A program made the translations under genes and the position numbers. A model generated the notes under the pieces. It saw only the letters and a list, made by a program, of their open reading frames with translations, did no database searches and was not told the origin of the DNA. This document shows, piece after piece, positions 1 through 7,206 of a DNA stretch of 8,276 nucleotides (the stretch's first letter is position 1; every line of letters starts with the position of its first letter). Source of the stretch: Tissierellaceae bacterium (GTDB taxonomy: Bacteria; Bacillota; Clostridia; Tissierellales; Tissierellaceae); NCBI GenBank assembly GCA_029264075.1, contig JARICQ010000046.1:1-8276 (forward strand), read 5' to 3'.

Positions 1-2
1 CA

Positions 3-647
3 TCGCCGGGAGACTTTGCAGTTGAATATAAGGATAGGGATTCTATATTTGCAGTAACCATATCAAGCAAACTAAGCGGAACTTACAACGCTGCTTTTCT
101 TGCCAAAGAAATGATAGAAGAAAAGCAGCCTGAGAAGTTTATTCATGTATTTGATTCTAAATCAGCAAGTGTTGGAGAGACTTTGGTCGCCCTTAAAATC
201 CAAGAATTAATTGATGAAAACATAGCTAATCTAGATATTGTAGAAAAAGTTGAGAGCTATATTGGTCAAATGAAGACTTTTTTTATACTTGAAAGCTTGG
301 ACAATTTAATTAAAAATGGAAGGATATCAAAAACCAAGGGATTAATTGCAAATGTCTTAAATTTAAAGCCTATAATGGGTGAAGACGGTGACGGAAGTAT
401 AAAGCTTGTTGAAAACAATAGAGGAAATATAAGGGCCTTTAAAAGACTAGTTGAGATAATAGGAGAAAGTGGAGAGAAGTTTGAAGACAAGGTTCTTGGT
501 ATAGCCCATGTAAATGCACTTGAAAGGGCAGAAAATCTTAAAAATGAAATAGAAAAGAAGTATAATTTCAAAGAAATACTAGTGGTTGAAACAGGTGGAC
601 TTAGTACAGCCTATGCAGATGATGGTGGAATAATCCTCTCCTTTTAA
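3..647 (+). CDS. DegV family fatty-acid-binding protein (5' end outside window)
   Basis: An open frame runs from the window edge to a TAA at 645-647, giving 214 visible residues. DegV proteins are usually about 280 residues, so roughly 70 N-terminal residues are missing. The visible part opens at Ser-Pro-Gly-Asp-Phe, which fits the family's TSQPSxG(D/E)F segment. It continues with the ISSKLSGTYNAA ligand-pocket motif (nt 60-95) and the FFILESLDNLIKNGRI segment (nt 279-326), followed by the LNLKPIM stretch. All are characteristic of the DegV fold. Family members bind a fatty acid in a deep cleft, and in Firmicutes some (FakB) present it to the kinase FakA for phospholipid synthesis. No FakA gene is visible here, so a FakB role is possible but not shown. 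The first ATG in view (111) is internal, because the homology extends upstream of it. I see no clear intrinsic terminator after the stop. Confidence 0.93.
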   Translation, partial: SPGDFAVEYKDRDSIFAVTISSKLSGTYNAAFLAKEMIEEKQPEKFIHVFDSKSASVGETLVALKIQELIDENIANLDIVEKVESYIGQMKTFFILESLDNLIKNGRISKTKGLIANVLNLKPIMGEDGDGSIKLVENNRGNIRAFKRLVEIIGESGEKFEDKVLGIAHVNALERAENLKNEIEKKYNFKEILVVETGGLSTAYADDGGIILSF

Positions 648-685
648 AAATCATCTAGAGATTTAAAAAAACTTGCTAAAAACTG

Positions 686-713
686 TTGACATCCGCGTAT
701 AAAATGTTATACT
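686..713 (+). promoter_or_regulatory. Sigma-A type promoter of the tRNA-Leu gene
   Basis: A perfect -35 hexamer TTGACA (686-691) is followed after 16 bp by TATACT (708-713), a one-mismatch -10. Transcription would start near 720, about 14 nt before the mature tRNA 5' end at 734. This is the best promoter match in the window, as expected for a stable RNA gene. Confidence 0.85.
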
Positions 714-733
714 AGTATAGTAGTTAAATTTAT

Positions 734-817
734 GCGGGAGTGGCGGAATTGGCAGACGCGCTAGACTTAGGATCTAGTGTCATTGACGTGGGGGTTCAAG
801 TCCTCTTTCCCGCACCA
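734..817 (+). tRNA. tRNA-Leu, anticodon UAG
   Basis: The cloverleaf can be folded by hand. The acceptor arm GCGGGAG (734-740) pairs with TTCCCGC (807-813), with one G-U pair, followed by discriminator A814 and an encoded CCA (815-817). The anticodon stem CTAGA/TCTAG (761-765/773-777) encloses the loop CTTAGGA, with anticodon TAG at 768-770 reading CUN leucine codons, chiefly CUA. A long variable arm lies at about 778-789, as expected for a class II tRNA. The T arm GGGGG-TTCAAGT-CCTCT occupies 790-806. The D region contains the usual GGCAGACGC. It has its own promoter and terminator, so it appears to be a single-gene unit between degV and tig. Confidence 0.97.
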
Positions 818-820
818 AAG

Positions 821-851
821 AAAACCAGTGGGATAAAACCATTGGTTTTTT
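821..851 (+). terminator. Intrinsic terminator of tRNA-Leu
   Basis: AAAACCAGTGG (821-831) pairs with CCATTGGTTTT (839-849) across a 7-nt loop, giving an 11-bp stem with one G-U pair. The stem runs into a T tract (846-851). It begins three nucleotides after the encoded CCA and separates the tRNA from tig. Confidence 0.9.
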
Positions 852-879
852 CACTATGTTTTTAATATTACTATTAAGA

Positions 880-921
880 TTGGATATTATTATTTTTTAT
901 GTTATAATCATATGATATAAT
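880..921 (+). promoter_or_regulatory. Probable promoter region of the tig-clpP-clpX operon
   Basis: Two perfect TATAAT hexamers lie at 903-908 and 916-921. The first has a weak -35, TTGGAT (880-885), at the ideal 17-bp spacing. The second has only a T-rich -35 region. Between and overlapping them is the 10-bp palindrome ATCATATGAT (907-916). The tRNA terminator just upstream and the 51-nt distance to the tig start make a promoter here likely. Which -10 is used cannot be told from sequence. I see no CtsR heptad repeat or CIRCE element. Confidence 0.55.
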
Positions 922-972
922 GAAATAGTTTTAAAAAAGGATAAATATATAGTTTTGAGGAGGAAGTTGTAT

Positions 973-2262
973 ATGAAGGCAACATTAGGGAATAAGGAAG
1001 GCAATAAGGTTGAATTTACAATAGAAGTACCAGAGGTGGACTTTGAAAAAGCAATACAAAGAGCTTATTTAAAGAATAGAGGACATTTCAATATCCCAGG
1101 ATTTAGAAAAGGCAAGGTGCCTAGAAAAATAATAGAAATGAATTATGGTGTTGAAATATTCTATGAAGACGCTATAAATATAGTTCTTCCGGAAGCCTAC
1201 AATAGTGCAGTAGAGGAATTGGAATTAGATCCAATAGAACAACCAAATGTAGACATAGAAGAACTTGAAAAAGGCAAACCAGTGATGATTAAAATAGATG
1301 TAGAAGTCAAGCCAGAAGTTGAGCTTGGAGACTATAAGGGAATTGAAGTAGAAAAGGTTGAGTATGAAGTAACAGAAGAACTGGTAGAAGAAGAATTGAA
1401 ATCAGTTCAAGAGATGAATGCAAGGGTGATGGATGCAGGTGATAGAGAAGTAAAAGAAGGTGACCTCCTTACTATAGATTTCGAAGGATTCCTAGATGGC
1501 GAAGCCTTTGAAGGTGGAAAAGCCGAAGGACATGAGCTTGAAATAGGCTCAAATCAATTTATCCCAGGTTTTGAAGAGCAATTAGTGGGTAAAAATAAAG
1601 ATGAAGAGTTAGATATAGTAGTTACATTCCCTGAAGACTATCATGAAGAGAGTCTTAAAGGCAAGGAAGTAAACTTTAAGGTGACAATTCATGAAATCAA
1701 AGAAAAAGAACTTCCAGAACTAGACGACGAATTCGCAAAAGATGTAAGTGAATTCGACACTATAGAAGAATACAAGACTAGTATTAGAGAAAAATTAGAA
1801 AGCGAATTTTCCTCTAAAGAAAAGATAGAAAATGAGAACAATGTAATAGATGCAGTAGTAGATTCTGCAAAAGTTGATATACCAGAAGCAATGATAGAGA
1901 GTCAACTTGAATCTGAAATGCATGAATTTGATCACAATATGAGAGCCCAAGGTATAGGGATTGAGCAGTACTTCCAAATGACTGGCTCAAGTGAAGCTGA
2001 TCTAAAGGAGCAACTAAGACCAACTGCAGAAAAAAGAGTAAGGGGAGACTTAGTTCTTGAAGCTATTGCTGAAAAAGAAGAAATAAAGGTAAGCGAAGAA
2101 GATATAGACATGAAATTAGATGAGATAGCTGAATCATACAAGCAAGAAGACAAGGAAAAATTCATTAAGGACATGAAAAAACGTGATTTGACCTTCTTAG
2201 ATACGGCTATTATAAATCAAAAGGTAATAGAATTATTACTTGAAAATGTAAAATACAAATAA
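973..2262 (+). CDS. tig: Trigger factor, ribosome-associated chaperone / prolyl isomerase
   Basis: Trigger factor docks at the ribosome exit tunnel, shields nascent chains and catalyses proline cis-trans isomerisation. The 429-residue product is close to the usual length of about 430. The N-terminal ribosome-binding domain carries the signature GFRKGKVP at residues 43-50. An FKBP-type isomerase domain spans about 163-245, including GDLLTIDFEGF and IPGFEEQLVGK (from residue 197). The rest is the Glu/Lys-rich helical C-terminal domain with the substrate-binding arms. I chose ATG 973 because GAGGAGG at 957-963 sits 9 nt upstream and homology starts there. The frame can be extended to a TTG at 955, but that would place the Shine-Dalgarno inside the gene. 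It is first in a tight operon, 21 nt before clpP. The isomerase domain looks intact, although activity cannot be judged by eye. Confidence 0.97.
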   Translation: MKATLGNKEGNKVEFTIEVPEVDFEKAIQRAYLKNRGHFNIPGFRKGKVPRKIIEMNYGVEIFYEDAINIVLPEAYNSAVEELELDPIEQPNVDIEELEKGKPVMIKIDVEVKPEVELGDYKGIEVEKVEYEVTEELVEEELKSVQEMNARVMDAGDREVKEGDLLTIDFEGFLDGEAFEGGKAEGHELEIGSNQFIPGFEEQLVGKNKDEELDIVVTFPEDYHEESLKGKEVNFKVTIHEIKEKELPELDDEFAKDVSEFDTIEEYKTSIREKLESEFSSKEKIENENNVIDAVVDSAKVDIPEAMIESQLESEMHEFDHNMRAQGIGIEQYFQMTGSSEADLKEQLRPTAEKRVRGDLVLEAIAEKEEIKVSEEDIDMKLDEIAESYKQEDKEKFIKDMKKRDLTFLDTAIINQKVIELLLENVKYK

Positions 2263-2283
2263 AAATAATCAGGAGGGATTTAA

Positions 2284-2868
2284 ATGGCATTAGTGCCTAT
2301 GGTCGTTGAACAAACAAATAGAGGAGAGAGATCCTATGATATATATTCTAGACTTTTAAAGGAGAGAATTATATTTCTAGGTCAAGAAGTAACAAGTATA
2401 AGCGCAGACTTAATAGTAGCTCAATTATTATTTCTTGAAGCAGAAGATCCAGACAAGGATATTCAAATATATATAAACAGTCCAGGAGGATCTGTAAGTG
2501 CTGGATTTGCAATATATGACACTATTCAGTATATAAAACCAGATGTATCCACAATATGTATGGGTATGGCAGCTAGTATGGGAGCGTTTTTACTTGCAGC
2601 AGGAGAAAAGGGAAAGAGATTTGCCCTACCAAATTCGGACATAATGATACATCAGCCACTAGGAGGAACCCAAGGTCAGGCAGAAGATATCAGAATTCAC
2701 GCTGAGAAGATTTTGCAAACTAGAGAGAGAATAAATAAAATCTTAGCTGAAAGAACAGGTCAACCACTAGACAGGATATCAAAGGATACGGACAGAGACT
2801 ACTATATGACAGCTGAAGAAGCTAAGGCATATGGTATAATAGACGAGGTTATTGAAGCTAGAAAATAA
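2284..2868 (+). CDS. clpP: ATP-dependent Clp protease proteolytic subunit
   Basis: ClpP is a cytosolic serine peptidase that forms a barrel of two heptameric rings and degrades proteins threaded in by ClpX or another Clp ATPase. The 194-residue product matches the family length. The catalytic triad is complete: Ser98 in GMAASMGAF, His123 in MIHQPLGG and Asp172 in DTDRDYYM. The oxyanion segment NSPGGSVSAG lies at 65-74. The N-terminus MALVPMVVEQTNRGERSYDIYSR matches bacterial ClpPs with little or no propeptide. An AGGAGG at 2271-2276 precedes ATG 2284 by 7 nt. The gene sits 21 nt after tig and 18 nt before clpX, which points to cotranscription with its partner ATPase. It is one of the most securely identified genes in the window. 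Confidence 0.98.
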   Translation: MALVPMVVEQTNRGERSYDIYSRLLKERIIFLGQEVTSISADLIVAQLLFLEAEDPDKDIQIYINSPGGSVSAGFAIYDTIQYIKPDVSTICMGMAASMGAFLLAAGEKGKRFALPNSDIMIHQPLGGTQGQAEDIRIHAEKILQTRERINKILAERTGQPLDRISKDTDRDYYMTAEEAKAYGIIDEVIEARK

Positions 2869-2886
2869 ATAAAGTGAGGTGTAACC

Positions 2887-4164
2887 GTGGCCAAATATGA
2901 TGAAAAGCAGCTACGTTGTTCTTTCTGTGGAAAGCCACAGGAACAGGTAAGAAGACTTATTGCTGGACCAAATGTTTATATATGTAATGAGTGTATAGAG
3001 TTGTGTCAAGAAATAGTTGAAGAAGAATTTGTAGACAACATCGACTATGAAATGCAGGAATTACCTAAGCCTGTAGATATTAACGAAACCTTAGACTCTT
3101 ATGTAATCAAACAAGACAGGGCAAAGAGAGCTTTAGCCGTAGCGGTGTACAACCATTACAAGAGAGTCAACAAAACGCAGACAAAGAACAGCGATGTAGA
3201 GCTTCAAAAGAGTAATATATTGATGCTTGGACCTACTGGTTCAGGAAAAACTCTACTTGCCCAAACACTTGCAAGAATATTAGATGTTCCTTTTGCAATA
3301 GCAGATGCAACATCTCTTACAGAAGCAGGATATGTAGGCGAAGATGTTGAGAATATAATTTTAAAATTGATTCAAGCTGCAGACTATGATATAGAGAGAG
3401 CAGAAAAAGGGATCATATATATAGATGAGATTGACAAGGTAGCAAGAAAGACAGAAAATCCATCAATTACAAGAGATGTGAGTGGAGAAGGTGTACAGCA
3501 AGCCCTCCTTAAAATATTAGAGGGAACAGTTGCCAATGTTCCACCACAGGGAGGAAGAAAGCATCCTCATCAGGAATTCATTCAAATAGACACTACCAAT
3601 ATATTATTTATAGTTGGTGGCGCCTTTGATGGACTAGAAACTATAATTGAGAATAGAATAGGCAAGAAATTCATGGGATTTGGAGCAGAGGTATCATCTA
3701 ACAAGAAAGCTAGAGTAGGTAAGTTGCTAGAGGAATTGCAACCAGAAGATCTTCTAAAGTTTGGTTTGATACCAGAGTTTGTTGGCAGACTTCCAGTAAT
3801 GGTCACTCTTGAAGAATTAGATGAAGAAGCTCTAGTTAGGATACTTTCAGAGCCTAAGAATGCCCTTCTCAAGCAGTATAAAGAACTTTTCCATATGGAC
3901 GGGGTAAATCTTGAAATTGAAGATGATGCACTGGAGTTGATAGCTGAAAAGGCTATTGAGAGAAAGACAGGTGCAAGAGGCCTTAGAGGAATTATCGAAG
4001 AGGCAATGCTTGATATAATGTATGAAATACCATCTAGAGATGATATAGAAAAATGTATTATTACAAGGGAAACAGTAGCTAACAAGGTAGAGCCTACTTT
4101 AGTTCTTTCGGATAAGAATAAAAAGAGTAGGTCTAAGAAAACAGGCGAAGAATCAGCATCTTAA
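2887..4164 (+). CDS. clpX: ATP-dependent Clp protease ATP-binding subunit ClpX
   Basis: ClpX is the AAA+ unfoldase that selects tagged substrates and threads them into ClpP. The 425 residues begin with a C4 zinc-binding domain (Cys11, Cys14, Cys33, Cys36), which mediates dimerisation and adaptor contact. The AAA+ core has Walker A GPTGSGKT (115-122), pore loop GYVG (148-151), Walker B IIYIDEID (176-183), the RKH pore motif (224-226), the arginine-finger segment EFVGR (297-301) and sensor-2 GAR (362-364). The ClpP-docking loop reads Met-Gly-Phe (263-265) where many relatives have Ile-Gly-Phe. The tail is Lys/Ser rich and probably disordered. The start is GTG 2887, supported by GAGGTG at 2876-2881 and by homology beginning at once. 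The gene ends just before a strong terminator, closing the tig-clpP-clpX unit. Confidence 0.98.
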   Translation: MAKYDEKQLRCSFCGKPQEQVRRLIAGPNVYICNECIELCQEIVEEEFVDNIDYEMQELPKPVDINETLDSYVIKQDRAKRALAVAVYNHYKRVNKTQTKNSDVELQKSNILMLGPTGSGKTLLAQTLARILDVPFAIADATSLTEAGYVGEDVENIILKLIQAADYDIERAEKGIIYIDEIDKVARKTENPSITRDVSGEGVQQALLKILEGTVANVPPQGGRKHPHQEFIQIDTTNILFIVGGAFDGLETIIENRIGKKFMGFGAEVSSNKKARVGKLLEELQPEDLLKFGLIPEFVGRLPVMVTLEELDEEALVRILSEPKNALLKQYKELFHMDGVNLEIEDDALELIAEKAIERKTGARGLRGIIEEAMLDIMYEIPSRDDIEKCIITRETVANKVEPTLVLSDKNKKSRSKKTGEESAS

Positions 4165-4167
4165 AGT

Positions 4168-4198
4168 GAAAGGCTCACATATGTGAGCCTTTCTTTTT
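4168..4198 (+). terminator. Intrinsic terminator after clpX
   Basis: GAAAGGCTCACAT (4168-4180) and ATGTGAGCCTTTC (4181-4193) form a perfect 26-bp inverted repeat. TTTTT follows at 4194-4198. It starts 3 nt after the clpX stop codon. A few central base pairs must open to make the hairpin loop. It should separate tig-clpP-clpX from lon-engB at least partly. Confidence 0.9.
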
Positions 4199-4204
4199 AG
4201 GGAA

Positions 4205-4221
4205 TATAATTAATATATAAT
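4205..4221 (+). promoter_or_regulatory. Candidate -10 elements of a lon promoter
   Basis: Two TATAAT hexamers (4205-4210 and 4216-4221) lie between the clpX terminator and the lon ribosome binding site. Neither has a recognisable -35: the expected places fall in the terminator's 3' arm (TGTGAG, 4182-4187) or its T tract. The position after a strong terminator argues for a promoter, but AT-rich gaps produce TATAAT by chance, so this is tentative. Confidence 0.35.
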
Positions 4222-4241
4222 GAAGTTTTAGGAGGGGAACA

Positions 4242-6593
4242 ATGAAGCACTACGATATAGAAGAAAAAACGCTACCACTCATACCCTTAAGGGGGATGTC
4301 TCTTTTCCCTCATATGGTCATACACTTTGATGTGGGAAGAGAAAAATCGATAAATGCCTTAGACAAAGCTATGTTGGACGACTCTAGTATAATACTCTGC
4401 ACTCAAAGAGATGCAAAAGTAATTGAACCAGATATAGATGATTTCTATCATGTGGGTACTGTTGCCAAGGTAAAACAAATGTTAAAACTCCCAGGTGGCA
4501 ATATAAGAGTTTTAGTAGAGGGTGTAAACAGAGGTAAAATAAAGAATATAGTTCAAGAAGAACCATTTTTCATAGCAGATATAGAAGAACTTATATATGA
4601 AGACCTAGAAGATGAGAACATCAACTTAGAAGCAGGAATGAGACTTGTAACAAATGACTTTGAAGAGTACATTTCATATAGCGACAAGATAACTCCTGAG
4701 ATACTCGTAAGTATAGCAGATATTGAAGACCCAGGTAGACTGGTAGATATTATATCATCATATATTTACTTGAAAACAGAGGACAATCAAAGAATACTTG
4801 AGAGTTTTGATTTATATGAGAGGCTAGAAATTCTTCATGTCATATTGAATGAAGAAATAGAAGTCTTGAAAATTGAAGACAAAATAAGTCAAAGAGTCAA
4901 AAAACAAATCAATAAGGTTCAAAAAGAATATTATTTAAAGGAACAATTAAAGGCAATCCAGAGCGAATTAGGTCAAGACGAAGATTCAGTGGCAGAGTCG
5001 GAGGAGTATGAAGAAAAGATAATGAAGCTTAAACTTCCAAAGGATACTAGAGAAAAGGTATTAAAAGAATTGGACAGACTTCAGAAAGTATCACCTCACA
5101 GCCCAGAAACTGGAGTAATCAGAACTTACCTTGACTGGATAATTGATCTTCCTTGGAACAAGGAGACAAAAGAGAAGATAGATATAAAAAAATCAAGAGA
5201 AATCTTAGATGAAGACCACTACGGGCTTGAAGATGTAAAGGAAAGAGTCCTTGAATTCATAGCTATAAAAAAACTAACCAATAGTATGAAAGGACCTATA
5301 ATATGTCTTGTAGGACCTCCAGGAGTGGGTAAGACATCCATAGCTAAGTCCATAGCTAGATCTTTGAATAGAAAGTTCGTTAGAATGTCACTAGGAGGAG
5401 TAAGGGATGAGGCTGAGATAAGAGGACATAGAAGAACATATATAGGATCTATGCCTGGAAGTATCATCAATCAACTTAAAAAGGCAAAATCTAAGAATCC
5501 TGTATTCTTATTTGATGAAATAGATAAACTGGCAAGTGACTATAGGGGGGACCCAGCATCGGCACTTTTAGAAGTATTGGATCCTGAGCAAAACTCAACA
5601 TTCACAGACCACTATCTAGATGTTCCCTTTGATTTATCAAAGGTGTTATTCCTTACCACAGCAAATACTACATCTACTATACCAGCACCACTTCTAGACA
5701 GGATGGAAGTAATCAAGATAAGTGGATATACAGAAGAAGAAAAACTTCAAATAGCACTCAAATATCTACTTCCAAAACAACTAAGGGACCATGGTTTAGA
5801 AGAAGAAAACCTACAGCTTTCAGAAATGGCAATAAAAAACATAATAAGCAACTATACCAGGGAAGCTGGAGTTAGAAATTTGGAAAGATATATAGCAAAT
5901 ATATGTAGAAAAGCTGCAAAGAGGATAGTAGAGGAAGATATAAAGACTGTCAGGGTAAATAAGGGAAATCTTTCAAATTATCTAGGTGGAATAAAGTATA
6001 GGTTTGACACTATAGAAGAAACTGACCAAATAGGAGTTGCAAATGGACTCGCATGGACAGCAGTAGGTGGAGAAACCCTCTCCATAGAAGTAAACACTAT
6101 GAAGGGCAAGGGTAAGGTCCAATTAACCGGAAAGCTTGGAGATGTGATGAAAGAATCAGCCATGGCAGGTATAAGCTATATCCGTGCCAACTACAGGGAG
6201 CTTGGAATTAAACCAGACTTTCACAAGGACAAGGATATTCATATACACGTCCCAGAAGGCTCCATTCCAAAAGACGGTCCATCTGCAGGAATTACTATAG
6301 CTACAGCAGTAATATCTGATCTAACAAGCAGGCCTATTAGAAGAGAGGTTGCTATGACAGGCGAGATAACCCTTAGGGGAAGAATTCTGCCAGTTGGAGG
6401 AATAAAAGAAAAAATACTTGCAGCCAATAGGATGGGTATTGAAAAAGTCTTAATTCCGATAGATAATGAAAAAGACCTAGAAGAAATTCCAGATAAAATA
6501 AAGAAGAAAATGGAATTTGTACTTGTCAGCTCAATGGAAGAGGTTTTGGAAAACTCATTTAAAGAAAGGATATTAGAAAATGAAGATAATTAA
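4242..6593 (+). CDS. lon: Endopeptidase La (ATP-dependent Lon protease, LonA type)
   Basis: Lon is a cytosolic AAA+ serine protease that degrades misfolded and regulatory proteins, with ATPase and peptidase in one chain. The 783 residues match the LonA family. The N-terminal substrate-recognition domain starts at LPLIPLRGMSLFP (from residue 11). A coiled linker around 205-265 includes KEYYLKEQLKAIQSELG. The ATPase has Walker A GPPGVGKT (358-365), pore segment TYIGSMPG (399-406) and Walker B VFLFDEID (421-428). The protease domain has the Ser-Lys dyad: Ser681 in PKDGPSAG and Lys722 in GGIKEKILAAN. No transmembrane segment lies between the Walker motifs, so this is LonA rather than membrane LonB. 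Residue 407 is Ser where many relatives have Arg or Lys. ATG 4242 has AGGAGGGG at 4230-4237. Its 3' end overlaps engB by 14 nt. Confidence 0.98.
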   Translation: MKHYDIEEKTLPLIPLRGMSLFPHMVIHFDVGREKSINALDKAMLDDSSIILCTQRDAKVIEPDIDDFYHVGTVAKVKQMLKLPGGNIRVLVEGVNRGKIKNIVQEEPFFIADIEELIYEDLEDENINLEAGMRLVTNDFEEYISYSDKITPEILVSIADIEDPGRLVDIISSYIYLKTEDNQRILESFDLYERLEILHVILNEEIEVLKIEDKISQRVKKQINKVQKEYYLKEQLKAIQSELGQDEDSVAESEEYEEKIMKLKLPKDTREKVLKELDRLQKVSPHSPETGVIRTYLDWIIDLPWNKETKEKIDIKKSREILDEDHYGLEDVKERVLEFIAIKKLTNSMKGPIICLVGPPGVGKTSIAKSIARSLNRKFVRMSLGGVRDEAEIRGHRRTYIGSMPGSIINQLKKAKSKNPVFLFDEIDKLASDYRGDPASALLEVLDPEQNSTFTDHYLDVPFDLSKVLFLTTANTTSTIPAPLLDRMEVIKISGYTEEEKLQIALKYLLPKQLRDHGLEEENLQLSEMAIKNIISNYTREAGVRNLERYIANICRKAAKRIVEEDIKTVRVNKGNLSNYLGGIKYRFDTIEETDQIGVANGLAWTAVGGETLSIEVNTMKGKGKVQLTGKLGDVMKESAMAGISYIRANYRELGIKPDFHKDKDIHIHVPEGSIPKDGPSAGITIATAVISDLTSRPIRREVAMTGEITLRGRILPVGGIKEKILAANRMGIEKVLIPIDNEKDLEEIPDKIKKKMEFVLVSSMEEVLENSFKERILENEDN

Positions 6594-7179
6594 ATCTGAC
6601 TTACATGCAATAGCAGTTGCACCCAAGCAGTATCCGCAAGATGAGCTTCCAGAAATAGCTTTTGCAGGCAGATCAAATGTAGGAAAATCTTCATTCATCA
6701 ATTCAATGATAAATAGAAAAAACCTGGCAAGGACTTCAGGAAAACCTGGAAAAACTAGGACAATCAACTTTTATATAATTAACGATAAATTTAGGTTTGT
6801 TGATCTACCTGGATATGGATATGCACAGGTATCCAAGGCGGAAAGGGAAAAGTGGGGGGTAATAATCGAAAAGTTCTTAGTGACTAGGGAAAACTTAAGA
6901 GAAGTTATCCTCATAGTAGACATAAGACATGAGCCTACAGAACAAGATCTAATGATGTATGATTGGATTAAGTCCCTTGGATATGCTGGAATAGTCATAG
7001 CCACTAAGGCAGATAAAATATCTAAGGCAAACTATCAGAAACAGGTAAAGATAGTGAGGAAAAAATTGGGAATAAATGATTCGAATTTGATAATACCTTA
7101 TTCATCTGAAAAAAACATCAACAAGGATGAGCTTTGGTCTATTTTCAAACAAATAATAAATCAAAAAAATGACCAGTAG
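6580..7179 (+). CDS. engB: Ribosome biogenesis GTP-binding protein EngB/YsxC/YihA
   Basis: EngB is a small Ras-like GTPase needed for late assembly of the 50S ribosomal subunit, and it is essential in Bacillus subtilis. The 199 residues fit the family. The GTPase motifs are in order: G1 GRSNVGKS (30-37), G2 around Thr61 in TRTINF, G3 DLPGYG (75-80), G4 TKAD (142-145) and G5 SSE (175-177). The ATG at 6580 lies inside the end of lon in another frame. An AAAGGA at 6565-6570, also inside lon, sits 9 nt upstream, so translation is probably coupled to lon. The gene also goes by ysxC or yihA. Its stop codon (7177-7179) falls inside the left arm of the downstream terminator palindrome. Confidence 0.97.
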   Translation: MKIIKSDLHAIAVAPKQYPQDELPEIAFAGRSNVGKSSFINSMINRKNLARTSGKPGKTRTINFYIINDKFRFVDLPGYGYAQVSKAEREKWGVIIEKFLVTRENLREVILIVDIRHEPTEQDLMMYDWIKSLGYAGIVIATKADKISKANYQKQVKIVRKKLGINDSNLIIPYSSEKNINKDELWSIFKQIINQKNDQ

Positions 7180-7198
7180 CTTAAGCTACTGGTCATTT
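7163..7198 (-). terminator. Terminator of the minus-strand rubredoxin, shared with convergent engB
   Basis: Positions 7167-7198 form a perfect 32-bp palindrome (16-bp arms meeting at 7182/7183). On the minus strand it ends in seven T residues (A tract 7163-7169 on the plus strand), which makes it a textbook terminator for the rubredoxin gene. On the plus strand only TTT then AA follows, so it is weaker for engB. The engB stop lies within the stem. Confidence 0.88.
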
Positions 7199-7206
7199 AA
7201 CTATGA

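Noticed and set aside
266..571. 101-codon minus-strand open frame opposite degV
   Set aside because: It is a Phe/Ser/Leu-rich reverse-strand shadow of a conserved gene, without a convincing start signal or domain.
645..680. Possible terminator after degV (AAATC...GATTT)
   Set aside because: The stem is only about 5 bp and AT-rich, and it is followed by A residues rather than T on the plus strand.
955..972. TTG start giving a six-residue extension of trigger factor
   Set aside because: It would place GAGGAGG (957-963), the ribosome binding site for ATG 973, inside the coding region. Family homology begins at the ATG.
852..972. CtsR or CIRCE operator ahead of the tig-clp operon
   Set aside because: I looked for GGTCAAA heptad repeats and TTAGCACTC-N9-GAGTGCTAA and found neither. 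The GGTCAAA-like string near 264 is inside degV and single.
3582..4085. 167-codon minus-strand open frame opposite clpX
   Set aside because: It is a Ser/Ile/Leu-rich mirror of the highly conserved clpX frame. It has no recognisable domain and ignores a strongly constrained sense gene.
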